54,639 nt of DNA from Gammaproteobacteria bacterium LSUCC0112 (GCA_004535785.1 SPIB01000006.1:635-55273); one strand, 5' to 3'; positions 27,707 through 36,452 are shown, counted from the stretch's first letter. Numbers and translations: made by a program. The notes: generated by a model not told the origin, from the sequence alone.

Positions 27707-29503
27707 TTACTGAGCAGCGCTCACCAGATTGGCATCTGCTGTTTCAACAGTTGCATCGGCAGCATAGCGGCTCTGATCTACAAACTTGTAGTAAACCTGG
27801 CCAAAGAACATTTCATCCCAGCTCTGGTCGCCCCAAGGTACTTCGCGCGCCGGATCAGGGTTAGCTTTGTTCTGTGATGAGTTATCAAATGCGCCGGTGA
27901 CCACAATGCGGGTACCTGCTGGCACCAGCTTCTGCTCGGCCAGTTGATATTCCATCTGCCAGTTGTAGTTGTAGTTCGCTACGTTTGCCAGCAGCTCGGT
28001 TGAACCGTCCGGGTAATGCGCTTCAAAACGCATGTACTTGCCACGGAAATGCATGTGCGGCAGGAAGCTCAGGACATAAGCATCATCCGGGATGGTAATT
28101 TCAGCAGTCTGCTCGAAATTAGGATCGTACGGAGGAATGTTGGTCCAGGTTGGCGTGAAGATACAGGCGCATTCACCGGTACGACGCTCAGTCGGGATCT
28201 GATCTTCCGGATAGAACCACAGACCGATGCGGCTTGCATCTTTGGCTTCGCGGCCAGTGGTTGTGTAGTGCAGCTGAATGGCAATGGTCGAACCATTCTT
28301 CAGCAATCCACCGGTGTTGGGCTCTTCCACAGACGGTGCGGCACCCGGGATATAAGGCGTGACGTGTGCCACGTTGGGGTTAGCCGGTGCAACAAAACCA
28401 CGGCCATTCGGGCGCTCACCAGGACCAAACATCGCATTCAATGTGTGGTGCAGAACGGTGCGGTCACCCGGCATGTACTGGCTGGCACGAACATAGTAGT
28501 CCTTGCCTTCCGGCAGATTGATCGGGATGAACTCATAACGGTAGTCAAGAACGCCGGTGGCAGGAACTGACTGCTCTGGAATCTCGATGATGTAGTCAGG
28601 TTCGCCAAAGGCCCACTCGGTAGGAGGCCATTCAATCATAGCCAGTGGATCAGTAGCGCCATCTTTTTTGGAGCCAGCGGCAATCCAGTCCAGCACTTTG
28701 CGCTGGTCTTCGAATGGCACAACGTAGCTGTTGCGGAAATCACCAACGTGCGGATCAAGCTGTCCCGGAGGCATACGTTTGGTCATCATGACTTCACGAA
28801 TCATCGGGCTCCAGCCCTGGACCATGGCATGGCTGTTCAGCGCAAACGGTGCAATACCGCCTTCGCGGTGGCAGCTGGCGCAATTCTCAGCAATGATTGG
28901 GGCGACATCTTTTTCGTAAGAAACGGCGGTAATGTCGCGCTCGGGATAGCTGACCGGCGTACCTTGTGCAGCGACCATTGCGTTTGTTACGGCCTGACCT
29001 GCAGCTACTTGTGCCAGCGCATCAGCCAGTGGCTGGCCAGCATCACCACGGTAAATCACGCGGAATGATTTTGGATCGTACACAACGGCTTCACCGATGT
29101 GCTCGATACCAATGGACTCGGATACAGCCTGTACATCATCAATCAGCACAGGAATGTCGGTGCCCATGGCTGCAACATCCGCTGCAACATCCGCACGATC
29201 CTGACCCAGCGGGTTAATCATCATAAAGACGATGCCCTGAGACTCATATTGAGCCTTCAACTGTTCAAACTTTGCCAGTGCCTGACGAGTTTCCTGCGCA
29301 CCATTACCCTGCACAAGGAATGCGACCGCTTTGTTGTTGTCGTACCAGGCCATGTGGTGGAAGTAACCTTCCTGATCCAGCAACGCGAAGTCACCTACAC
29401 GCTCATCTGCTGCGTGACTGGCGCTCGCTGCCACGGCCAACGCCAATGCAGACAAGGTCAAACCCGCAGTTGCTTTGCTCTTTTTCTGCAACCAACCAAT
29501 CAT
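27707..29503 (-). CDS. Redoxin - cytochrome c - copper monooxygenase-like fusion protein
   Basis: 598 residues. The start is the ATG at 29503 with GGAGG 8 nt upstream; the frame continues to a TTG at 29515 that overlaps this ribosome site. A signal peptide (1-31) leads to a thioredoxin-fold redoxin-like domain (about 35-175). Its expected peroxidatic Cys position reads GNGAQETRQ, without Cys. A covalent haem site CASCH (208-212) follows. The C-terminal half (about 300-575) resembles type II copper ascorbate-dependent monooxygenases (PHM/DBH): HH at 352-353, LHY near 412, HMH at 483-485, and a Met in EMFFGQVYY. A periplasmic redox enzyme with haem feeding a copper site is inferred; the substrate is unknown. 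A palindrome lies upstream, beyond which is a TetR gene. Confidence 0.82.
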   Translation of the reverse strand: MIGWLQKKSKATAGLTLSALALAVAASASHAADERVGDFALLDQEGYFHHMAWYDNNKAVAFLVQGNGAQETRQALAKFEQLKAQYESQGIVFMMINPLGQDRADVAADVAAMGTDIPVLIDDVQAVSESIGIEHIGEAVVYDPKSFRVIYRGDAGQPLADALAQVAAGQAVTNAMVAAQGTPVSYPERDITAVSYEKDVAPIIAENCASCHREGGIAPFALNSHAMVQGWSPMIREVMMTKRMPPGQLDPHVGDFRNSYVVPFEDQRKVLDWIAAGSKKDGATDPLAMIEWPPTEWAFGEPDYIIEIPEQSVPATGVLDYRYEFIPINLPEGKDYYVRASQYMPGDRTVLHHTLNAMFGPGERPNGRGFVAPANPNVAHVTPYIPGAAPSVEEPNTGGLLKNGSTIAIQLHYTTTGREAKDASRIGLWFYPEDQIPTERRTGECACIFTPTWTNIPPYDPNFEQTAEITIPDDAYVLSFLPHMHFRGKYMRFEAHYPDGSTELLANVANYNYNWQMEYQLAEQKLVPAGTRIVVTGAFDNSSQNKANPDPAREVPWGDQSWDEMFFGQVYYKFVDQSRYAADATVETADANLVSAAQ

Positions 29504-29619
29504 ATAAACCTCCAACTCGTTAACTATTCCGAATACTCACGTTTTCAGTACTGTTTTTCGGTTCTTTTAAATTCTGTTTCCAGCCTATTACCGGCACCCA
29601 AAACGTTTGTACCGGACAA

Positions 29620-29651
29620 AAAAAAATCTCAGGTCCTGCAAGAAGACCTGA
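29620..29651 (-). terminator. Likely intrinsic terminator of the TetR gene
   Basis: TCAGGTC (29629-29635) pairs with GACCTGA (29645-29651) around a 9-nt loop. On the minus strand the stem is followed within two bases by eight or more T. The only minus-strand gene feeding into it is the TetR gene ending at 29896. Confidence 0.6.
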
Positions 29652-29731
29652 TCATCAAGAGAATTCTTTTTATTATCGACTCTTGTCCCGCGAATTTACC
29701 GTCGGACCGCATCAAAAGACTCACGCCAGTC

Positions 29732-29753
29732 AAATCTGAGCCCGTTCAGATTT
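29732..29753. promoter_or_regulatory. Perfect palindrome, candidate TetR-type operator
   Basis: AAATCTGA (29732-29739), 6-bp spacer, TCAGATTT (29746-29753). The 22-bp dyad lies between the TetR gene and the redoxin fusion gene. Its size suits a TetR dimer, but no binding can be shown from sequence. Confidence 0.4.
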
Positions 29754-29895
29754 CAGATCGTAGCATCGACCAACTTAATGTCAATGTGCCAAAAGTCAAT
29801 TTGCACCGGGTGCGCCAGACTGTATCCGTCGTGCGATGACCCGCTCAAATCAACTTCCTGCTTAGCAGAAATATGTGTTCACCTTAACTATCGGC

Positions 29896-30540
29896 TCAAC
29901 TCAGCAGCGCAAACAAGGCGTTGTGCAGACTCCTGCGGAATTCCTCTTCCGTGTGGAAACCACACAGGTAACCCTGCAATAAATGGTAATACAACGCAAA
30001 CGCACTCCACGCCATGGTGCCGGTATACATTTCCTTGGTCACTCGTTTGTCCCGGCGTGCCCGCTCAATCAGCTTCATCAATTTGGAGTAGGTGCTGTGC
30101 ATGATCTGGTCGATATCCTGCCGACGCTGTTCTGTGGTCGAGAATGACAACTCTTTTAAAACCGTCCGCGACAAGGCCTGATCTTGTGTGTGATAGCTGA
30201 TATGCCCATCAAAAAACACCATCAGCTGATCAAGCAAAGGCGCATCCGGCGGGATACTGGCATACGACGTCTCAATCATTTTCAGGATGTCGTCTTTGAA
30301 CACCATCACCAACAGGTCTTCTTTGCTTTTTGCATACAAATAAAGCGTGCCCAGACCGACATCTGCTTCAACAGCAATGTCCTGTATAGTCGTGGTATTA
30401 AAACCTTTATTGATAAACAATTCTCTGGCAGCGCCAACAATTCGCTGAAGCCGCAACAGTTTTTTGCGCTCCCTCAGCCCCATTGAGGCCAGATCCGGAT
30501 CTTCCTGTTCTAACCGACCTGCCATATTCTCTTTACTCAT
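29896..30540 (-). CDS. TetR-family transcriptional regulator
   Basis: 214 residues from the ATG at 30540. The frame is open to an ATG at 30624, which would add 28 unusual residues; an ATG at 30525 is also possible. A helix-turn-helix N-terminal domain (about 25-75) has RIVGAARELF, the TTTIQDIAVEADVGLGTLYLY core and SKEDLL. The C-terminal ligand-binding domain is helical and contains LKELSFST. TetR proteins repress nearby genes until they bind a small molecule. The obvious targets are the redoxin fusion gene downstream and the divergent glutaredoxin gene 138 bp away. The ligand is unknown. Confidence 0.85.
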   Translation of the reverse strand: MSKENMAGRLEQEDPDLASMGLRERKKLLRLQRIVGAARELFINKGFNTTTIQDIAVEADVGLGTLYLYAKSKEDLLVMVFKDDILKMIETSYASIPPDAPLLDQLMVFFDGHISYHTQDQALSRTVLKELSFSTTEQRRQDIDQIMHSTYSKLMKLIERARRDKRVTKEMYTGTMAWSAFALYYHLLQGYLCGFHTEEEFRRSLHNALFALLS

Positions 30541-30677
30541 CCTGTCGATCTCAGCTCTGTCACTCTGCCTCAGCCTTCGCTCCTGATAAATAAGCACTGT
30601 CCGCAACCGGCTGAAGATTAACATAATCGACTATGGCACAATAAGCACCAATTCCAAAACGCGGACCCCAGTTTCAC

Positions 30678-31046
30678 ATGACAGACACTAAACATCGAGA
30701 TCCATTAAGTGTGCAGGAACTGATCGCATCGTCCGCACACCCGGTCACTCTGTTCTCTCTCTCCTGGTGCACCTACTGTCATGCGGCAAAACAGCTCTTT
30801 AGGCAATTAAATGTGGCGTGTCGCGTAGTTGAACTGGATACCGGAGAGTACCGAGAGCCAGTGTTGAACCAGCGCCTGAGAAAAGAACTTCACCACATGA
30901 CTGGCAGCAACACATTGCCGCAGGTGTTTGTCGGCGCTGAGTCTGTCGGTGGGTATACAGACACGCAGGCCGCCCTCAGGAGCGGTCGGCTTAAAAAACT
31001 GCTTGAACCCTATGCAATCACCTTGCCTGCAGGTTCAAGCCGATAA
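30678..31046 (+). CDS. Glutaredoxin-like protein
   Basis: 122 residues with a single thioredoxin-fold domain. The active site is C31-T-Y-C34 in SWCTYCHAAKQLF. The cis-Pro loop is TLPQVFVG (about 79-86), and the glutathione-binding GGYTDT follows. It is a dithiol glutaredoxin expected to reduce disulfides or mixed disulfides in the cytoplasm using glutathione. It is slightly long at the N-terminus for this family. It is divergent from the TetR gene and 16 bp ahead of the DUF2214 membrane protein gene, so it probably shares a transcript with it. Confidence 0.88.
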   Translation: MTDTKHRDPLSVQELIASSAHPVTLFSLSWCTYCHAAKQLFRQLNVACRVVELDTGEYREPVLNQRLRKELHHMTGSNTLPQVFVGAESVGGYTDTQAALRSGRLKKLLEPYAITLPAGSSR

Positions 31047-31062
31047 CCCGGGAGGGACGCAC

Positions 31063-31506
31063 ATGCTGGCTGCCATTGTAGGAGGCATTCATCTGCTGTT
31101 GGTGCTGGCGTTGGTCGTGGGCATTCTGGTGATTTTACTTGCCAGCGCCGAGCAAGTATCGGCACAGGATTTGCTCGCCATTCAGCGTGTTTACAAACTG
31201 ACGGGCGTGTTGCTTGTCTTGGTGGCGATTGCCGGATTAATTCTGTGGTTATGGGTTGGAAAGCCCGCTGCGTTTTACAGCAACAATCCGGTTTTTCACG
31301 CCAAACTCGGTTTATTTCTGTTGCTTGGTGCCTTGTTCAGCTACAACGCTTATCGGGTACATCACTTGCCGGGTACCCACACAACCGATCCTGATGCACT
31401 GATTCCGCTTGGCAACACCCATCGCCGTCTACAAAAAGCCTTGATCCCACTGCTGATTGCCATCCCGGTACTCGCCTACCTGATGGCGCGCGGCATTGGT
31501 TACTAA
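31063..31506 (+). CDS. DUF2214-like integral membrane protein
   Basis: 147 residues, ATG at 31063 preceded by GGGAGGG. Four membrane segments are visible (about 3-27, 46-68, 81-98 and 124-144). The loop with KPAAFYSNNPVFHAKLG matches the DUF2214 family of small membrane proteins of unknown function. The His in FHAK and that in HHLPGTH could bind a metal or haem, but this is a guess. It follows the glutaredoxin gene by 16 bp. Its last 4 bp overlap the convergent carboxylesterase gene. Confidence 0.75.
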   Translation: MLAAIVGGIHLLLVLALVVGILVILLASAEQVSAQDLLAIQRVYKLTGVLLVLVAIAGLILWLWVGKPAAFYSNNPVFHAKLGLFLLLGALFSYNAYRVHHLPGTHTTDPDALIPLGNTHRRLQKALIPLLIAIPVLAYLMARGIGY

Positions 31507-32171
31507 GCAAGAACCCGTTGTAACCACAAGGAAATATCGTTGATTTCCTGCGGACAGACCGAATGTGGCATCGGGTAACGGTGGTATTCCGGCTGAAACC
31601 CGAGTTTAACCAGTGATTCGACACTTTGTTTGCCAAGCGATTCATTCACCACAGTATCCTGACTCCCATGGCAAACCAGCACAGGCAAGGCGCGATTGGC
31701 ATCGCTGACAGTCACACTGTCAGCTGTCGGAAAGTAGCTCGATAACGACATCATGCCGGCCAGTTGCGAAGGACAACTGAGCGCCGCTTCCAGTACAACA
31801 GCACCACCTTGAGAAAACCCTCCCAACACTATACGACGGGAATCGATGCCCGCATCTTGCTGCTGTTTCACAAACGCATGCACCGCTGCCGCAGATCGGC
31901 GCAGCTGCACCTCGTCGAGCCGACGACTGACATCTGCCTGCAGAATGTCGTACCAGGCAGGCATGATGTATCCACCATTGATGGTCACGGGTATGGACGG
32001 CGCATGCGGGAAAATAAATCTGACCGACATGGACGATGGCAGTCGCAACTCCGGCACAATTGGCGCAAAATCATTGCCATCAGCCCCTAAACCGTGCAAC
32101 CAGATAACAGCAGCATCGACGGGTTTGTCCGAACGGGTTTCACGGGTAATGGCTGGCAATAACGAAGTCAT
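31503..32171 (-). CDS. Carboxylesterase / phospholipase of the EstB-APT1 family
   Basis: 222 residues, the standard family length, with no signal peptide. LHGLGADGNDF (about 25-35) forms the oxyanion loop. The nucleophile is S120 in GFSQGG, the acid D172 in HGSQDTVV, and the base H203 in MPHSVC. The family hydrolyses short acyl esters, lysophospholipids or acyl-thioesters in the cytoplasm. AGGAAA lies before the ATG. It is divergent from the secreted methyltransferase-like gene with 75 bp between them. Confidence 0.92.
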   Translation of the reverse strand: MTSLLPAITRETRSDKPVDAAVIWLHGLGADGNDFAPIVPELRLPSSMSVRFIFPHAPSIPVTINGGYIMPAWYDILQADVSRRLDEVQLRRSAAAVHAFVKQQQDAGIDSRRIVLGGFSQGGAVVLEAALSCPSQLAGMMSLSSYFPTADSVTVSDANRALPVLVCHGSQDTVVNESLGKQSVESLVKLGFQPEYHRYPMPHSVCPQEINDISLWLQRVLA

Positions 32172-32204
32172 GATTTTCCTGAGCGATAAACAAAACAGGT
32201 CGTG

Positions 32205-32212
32205 ATTATAAT
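32205..32212. promoter_or_regulatory. Overlapping -10-like hexamers for two divergent genes
   Basis: ATTATAAT reads TATAAT on the plus strand at 32207-32212 and TATAAT on the minus strand at 32205-32210. It lies between the carboxylesterase start (32171, minus) and the methyltransferase-like start (32247, plus). No strong -35 element was found for either direction. Confidence 0.35.
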
Positions 32213-32246
32213 AACAAGGTTAACCGGATGAACAGGACAGACAAAA

Positions 32247-33056
32247 ATGAAAACAGTATCTAACCTGAACAACTGCGATCGGATTATTGCTCGCCTGGTT
32301 TTTTTGTGTTTGTTGCCGCTCAGCGTGTTAACAGTTCCGATGCACAGTCTGGCGCAGCCCTTTGACGCGGCAGCCCTGACAGAGAGCTTGCGCGGTGCCG
32401 ATCGCGAGATTTCAGATCGCATGCGTGATGCTGCACGCAAGCCGGTAGAGGTGCTTCAGTTTCTGGGCCTTAAACAAGGCATGACCGTGCTGGACGTATA
32501 CGCGGCCGGTGGCTACTACACGTTTGTGATGTCACGGGCCGTGGGCAGTGACGGAACGGTCTATGCCCAGAACTCCCCGACCGCCTCGCGCTACGATGAA
32601 GATCGCTCTGACATGACGCAAGGCGAAGCGCTGGAAGGGAAAATTATCAACGGCAAACTGGACAACGTTGTGTTAATCCACCAACGTATCAGCGAGACCG
32701 GCTTGGCGGATGCATCCGTTGATTTCATCATGGTGTCGCAAATTCTGCATGACTATTACAACCGCAGCCCGCGCGCAGCTCATGAGTTGTTGATCGAGCT
32801 CTATCGCATTGTGAAACCCGGCGGCATCGTTGGTATCATCGACCATACCGGGACCGCAGAAAACGACAATAACCGCCTGCACCGCATGCAGAAATCACAA
32901 GCACTGGACGCGGCCACACGGGCAGGTTTTTCTGTCGAGGCTGAGAGCGATCTGCTGTCAAATGCTCGCGATAATCCTCGCCGATCTATTTTTGATCCCG
33001 CCCTTAACCGCGGCACGGATCAATTTCTTTTACGACTACGCAAACCGGATGCATAA
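32247..33056 (+). CDS. Exported SAM-methyltransferase-like protein (COG4798 type)
   Basis: 269 residues. A hydrophobic N-terminal segment (about 16-36, ending HSLAQ) looks like a signal peptide. A Rossmann methyltransferase fold follows: the AdoMet loop reads VLDVYAAGGYYT (about 79-90) rather than the usual GxGxG, with a VDFIMVSQILHDYY strand and a KPGGIVGIIDHT segment. The family is recognised in many marine and soil proteobacteria as predicted methyltransferases with signal peptides. AdoMet outside the cytoplasm is unexpected, so the protein may stay membrane-tethered inside or have another function. AGGAC precedes the ATG. The SUKH gene starts 2 bp after its stop. Confidence 0.8.
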   Translation: MKTVSNLNNCDRIIARLVFLCLLPLSVLTVPMHSLAQPFDAAALTESLRGADREISDRMRDAARKPVEVLQFLGLKQGMTVLDVYAAGGYYTFVMSRAVGSDGTVYAQNSPTASRYDEDRSDMTQGEALEGKIINGKLDNVVLIHQRISETGLADASVDFIMVSQILHDYYNRSPRAAHELLIELYRIVKPGGIVGIIDHTGTAENDNNRLHRMQKSQALDAATRAGFSVEAESDLLSNARDNPRRSIFDPALNRGTDQFLLRLRKPDA

Positions 33057-33058
33057 AC

Positions 33059-33475
33059 ATGGATGACATTATTGAGTTACTGCGTGAAAAAAATGAGTCG
33101 GTCTCCGTGCCTCTGGAGTTACCTGACGATGATCTGCTGGTGGAAATTGAAGAACAGTTGTTAATGGCGTTACCGGACGATCTGCGTGAATATTTGTTGG
33201 AAGCCAGCGATGTAGTGTATGGATCACTGGAACCCGTGACGGTGGCAGACCCACGATCACATACCTATTTACCGGAAGTCGCTGCGCAAGCCTGGAATGA
33301 CGGTTTACCGCGACACCTGATCCCGATATGCCAATTGGGCGATGGTTACTACTGCATTGGCGAAGAAGGCGACGTGCATTTCTGGAACGGCATCAAACTG
33401 GGAAAAGATCCGGAAGGTAACAAGGAATGGGCAAATCTGGCGGAATGGATCAGGGACGTCTGGCTGCAGGAGTAA
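33059..33475 (+). CDS. SMI1/KNR4 (SUKH) family protein
   Basis: 138 residues without signal or membrane segment, very acidic. An IEEQLLMALPDDLREYLLEAS segment near residues 32-52 and LGDGYYCIGEEGDVHFWNG near 98-116 fit the SUKH fold. SUKH proteins include immunity proteins of contact-dependent toxins as well as housekeeping forms. No toxin gene is adjacent, and single-copy SUKH genes like this are common in gammaproteobacteria, so immunity is not claimed. It is probably co-transcribed with the methyltransferase-like gene (2-bp gap). Confidence 0.75.
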   Translation: MDDIIELLREKNESVSVPLELPDDDLLVEIEEQLLMALPDDLREYLLEASDVVYGSLEPVTVADPRSHTYLPEVAAQAWNDGLPRHLIPICQLGDGYYCIGEEGDVHFWNGIKLGKDPEGNKEWANLAEWIRDVWLQE

Positions 33476-33514
33476 CCTCGACGCCTGCAGCCCTTGTAGC
33501 CCTGTTATGCGCGG

Positions 33515-34924
33515 TTACCAACGACCAATTGCCGAGTTTTCCGCGCGACGAATAGTTTCCTGTGCATCCACCGGCAGAATAAAGCCGTCCGCCAGATTTT
33601 GCTCAACAACCTGCCTCACAGCATTGATGTAACTTTGTGGCGTTGGATACAGGGTTTTTAACGTATCCAGCGCAAACGGCTCATGTGAACCGTACAGCCT
33701 GCAAAATGAATCACCACTGTTGATCCCGGTATTGGTTGCGGTTGGCACCGCATGTTCTGCGAGACGAATGCCTCCGAGCACGTTGCCATGCGGGTCACGG
33801 GCAAAACTCACCGGCGCTGTAGCCTGTGCCAACTGCATGGTCGGCGCGCGCGGCGGTGGAATATCCTCTGCAATCCAGGCGCGCAAATGCTCGAACGCGG
33901 CATTCATGACGTGCCGGAATGGCACATGGCTGTAGGCTGGTTTGTCACAAACCGGGCTGCGCGGCTGCGGATCGCTCAATCGGCGGCCCTCTTCGAGAGC
34001 AACCATCATCGCGTACTCAAGCTCAAAGGGCACATCAACATGCGATGTGCCTGCCACTTCCCAATGCCTGAAATTGTTGGAGTCGGGCTGGGGTGTTGCG
34101 GCACGCGTGGCCATGTCAGTTTCAGCCATGATCCTGAATATTTTTACTGGCTGGTCGTCCCTGATCCGGCCACCGCCACCATGCACCATAAACCCGTCGT
34201 ATACCGGATCCAGCCCATGAATATTATTGATATACGTGGCTAACCTGCTCGCTGACTGCGAATGGCCGGTGGCGATCAACATAGATGGGCGCAATCCGGA
34301 CAACAGATCCGGTGCGCCTGCAGGCAAGGATTCCCCGGGTCTGACAACCGATTTGGCAACCGCACTGAAGATATCGTAGGACAGCGCATCATCGGTCACC
34401 ATGCCGTCATGCGTGACATCGAGATCACCGTAGCGGGCAGCACTCCACTCGCGCAGATGATTGACGCCAACACGCTGAGCAGACACCGCAATAAAAGCAT
34501 AACCTTCCTGCATCAGATGCGCACCCGATTGCCACCAGTCAATATCCAGATCACGACTGGCGGTGACATTATTCCACTCAACAACGAGAGTGCCATTAAA
34601 GTGTGATGCATCAGCGGGGCGACGCACAACAACCCGGGTTTTATAGGGATGACCGCTGTCAGTAATTTCACCGGTTTGCAGCTCGGGTGTGCTATATTGG
34701 TGAGCGGTCCCCTCAATAAAAAATTCTTCCTCGATGTACTCAATACCCGGTACCACAATCGCATTGGGATTCAGTTGGTTGTTGCGTCCGGGGTCGCCAT
34801 GTGCCGCAGCAGGCACGGGCCCTGTCACTTGCGCAGCGGGCACCTGAGCGTCAAGTGCTGGAGCACACATGATAGTCAGCATTATAAGTGCAGGCTGGAA
34901 AAACCGTTTGTTGTTATTTTTCAT
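33515..34924 (-). CDS. Secreted alpha/beta hydrolase (Abhydrolase_10-like)
   Basis: 469 residues. A signal peptide (about 1-27, ending in ALDAQ) precedes a long hydrolase domain. The likely nucleophile elbow is GHSQS (220-224, S222). A catalytic His may lie in GTSHVDVPF, and Asp in MAETD is a candidate acid. The N-terminal part with VVVRRPAD and GTLVVEWNNV is typical of the large PF20091-type exported hydrolases of soil and marine proteobacteria, whose substrates are largely unknown. It stands alone, 19 bp downstream of glpD on the same strand, so it may be read from the glpD promoter. Confidence 0.75.
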   Translation of the reverse strand: MKNNNKRFFQPALIMLTIMCAPALDAQVPAAQVTGPVPAAAHGDPGRNNQLNPNAIVVPGIEYIEEEFFIEGTAHQYSTPELQTGEITDSGHPYKTRVVVRRPADASHFNGTLVVEWNNVTASRDLDIDWWQSGAHLMQEGYAFIAVSAQRVGVNHLREWSAARYGDLDVTHDGMVTDDALSYDIFSAVAKSVVRPGESLPAGAPDLLSGLRPSMLIATGHSQSASRLATYINNIHGLDPVYDGFMVHGGGGRIRDDQPVKIFRIMAETDMATRAATPQPDSNNFRHWEVAGTSHVDVPFELEYAMMVALEEGRRLSDPQPRSPVCDKPAYSHVPFRHVMNAAFEHLRAWIAEDIPPPRAPTMQLAQATAPVSFARDPHGNVLGGIRLAEHAVPTATNTGINSGDSFCRLYGSHEPFALDTLKTLYPTPQSYINAVRQVVEQNLADGFILPVDAQETIRRAENSAIGRW

Positions 34925-34943
34925 GGTCGGGTTTCCTTTTGAT

Positions 34944-36452
34944 TTAACGTGTTAAACCCCGTTGGCAGAACTGCGCGACATCAGACTGTTGCTGTGCATT
35001 CAGACGTAAACCCAATTTTGTCCGGCGCCACAATACGTCATCTGCGGTTTGCGCCCACTCATGATCGAACAGGTATCTGATTTCTCGTTCATACATACCC
35101 GGCCCAAAACAGACCCCAAGGTCTTCGATGTGTTTTGCACCATTCAGCAAGATTCTGGAGCGTGTGCCATAGCGCCTGATCCATGACCGCAGCAGCGTCC
35201 TGTCTACCCACGGAAACTCAATGGCCAGCATAGTCAACAAGGTTTCCTGCGACTCAAAATCGCCGCCCGGTAAATGTGCACTGATTGTCCATGCAGGTTT
35301 CATGGTCGGAAAAATGGCTTTTAACTGTTCCATCGCCGACTCTGCCAATCGACGATAGGTGGTGATTTTGCCACCATACACAGTCAATAAAGGGGCGGGT
35401 GATTGGATGAGATCGAGGGTGTAATCTCTGGAGACTTTGCTGGCGTTTTCATCACCGTCATCAATCAGAGGACGGACACCGGAAAAATGATGCAGTATTT
35501 GTGATGCATCCGGCACCTTCTTGAAATAGTTGCCTGCCACGTCCAGCAGATAAGCAATTTCCGCCGGCGATATAACGGCTGCAGACGGATCGCCTTGGTA
35601 CTCTTCTTCGGTTGTTCCGATCAACGAGAACTCATCTTCATAAGGAATCACAAACACAACCCTGCCATCCGGATTCTGCAATAAATAAGCTTCTTCGCCC
35701 TCATACATGCGGGGCACAACAATATGCGATCCCTTGACCAGACGCACATCTGATGGCGGGGTGCGCGGCTGCAGCTGGCGCCCAAGTTTTCCAACCCAGG
35801 GCCCGCTGGCGTTGACGATACAATGTGCATTTACCCAGTGCTCTTCGCCGGTTTGAGTGTTTTTAAGTCTGGCCGTCCAGTATGTGTTTTTTGTCTGCGG
35901 GTCGACCTGAGCGTCAATCTGCTCACAAACCGTTCTGGTCAGAATGCTGGCTCCCAGCTGTTTTGCCTGCATGGCATTCAGCACCACCAAGCGGGCGTCA
36001 TCCACCCAACAATCGGAATATTCAAAACCTGATCGGAACTCAGGTGTCAGCGGATCGTTGTCATCAAATTTCACACCATGTGACGCGGGCAAACTGACGC
36101 GTTTACTCAAATGATCATAGAGGAACAAACCGGATCGAATCATCCACTGCGGACGCAGGGCTTTATGATGGGGAAGTCGAAATCGCAAAGGCCAGACTAT
36201 GTGTGGCGCCGCATGCAGAAGCACCTCACGCTCAGCAAGTGATTCCCGCACCAGACGGAACTGGTACGTCTCCAGATATCGCAAGCCTCCATGAATTAAC
36301 TTTGTGCTGGATGACGATGTTGCTCCACCCAGATCGGCACGTTCACATAACATAACGGAAAGCCCACGACCGGCGGCATCAGCGGCGATGCCTGTGCCGT
36401 TCACGCCACCGCCGATCACCAACAGGTCTACCATGGAAAGCGTTGCCGACAT
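34944..36452 (-). CDS. glpD: Aerobic glycerol-3-phosphate dehydrogenase
   Basis: 502 residues, the same size as E. coli GlpD. The FAD-binding dinucleotide fold is at the N-terminus (VIGGGVNGTGIAADAAGRG, then CERADLGG). The family motif SSTKLIHGGLRYLE follows, and VYGGKITTYRRLAE lies near residues 370-385. It oxidises sn-glycerol-3-phosphate to dihydroxyacetone phosphate at the inner membrane and passes electrons to quinones. It is divergent from glycerol kinase, which makes its substrate. No glycerol facilitator gene or glpR is present here. Confidence 0.96.
   Translation of the reverse strand: MSATLSMVDLLVIGGGVNGTGIAADAAGRGLSVMLCERADLGGATSSSSTKLIHGGLRYLETYQFRLVRESLAEREVLLHAAPHIVWPLRFRLPHHKALRPQWMIRSGLFLYDHLSKRVSLPASHGVKFDDNDPLTPEFRSGFEYSDCWVDDARLVVLNAMQAKQLGASILTRTVCEQIDAQVDPQTKNTYWTARLKNTQTGEEHWVNAHCIVNASGPWVGKLGRQLQPRTPPSDVRLVKGSHIVVPRMYEGEEAYLLQNPDGRVVFVIPYEDEFSLIGTTEEEYQGDPSAAVISPAEIAYLLDVAGNYFKKVPDASQILHHFSGVRPLIDDGDENASKVSRDYTLDLIQSPAPLLTVYGGKITTYRRLAESAMEQLKAIFPTMKPAWTISAHLPGGDFESQETLLTMLAIEFPWVDRTLLRSWIRRYGTRSRILLNGAKHIEDLGVCFGPGMYEREIRYLFDHEWAQTADDVLWRRTKLGLRLNAQQQSDVAQFCQRGLTR

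Larger units (their letters stand above)
29504..29895. other. 392-bp non-coding region between the TetR and redoxin fusion genes
   Basis: No plausible gene is seen on either strand. It holds the GGAGG site of the fusion gene at its left end, a minus-strand hairpin with a T-run (29620-29651) and a perfect palindrome (29732-29753). This suggests an end signal for the TetR transcript followed by the fusion gene's own promoter and operator, although the palindrome lies upstream of the hairpin in the direction of transcription. Confidence 0.6.

Noticed and set aside
29099-29839. Plus-strand 246-codon open frame across the redoxin gene start and the gap
   Set aside because: It is antisense to a well-supported gene, has no ribosome site and encodes no recognisable protein.
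33059-33475. Toxin/immunity locus around the SUKH gene
   Set aside because: No polymorphic toxin, secretion gene or second immunity gene is adjacent; the neighbours are metabolic or hydrolytic.
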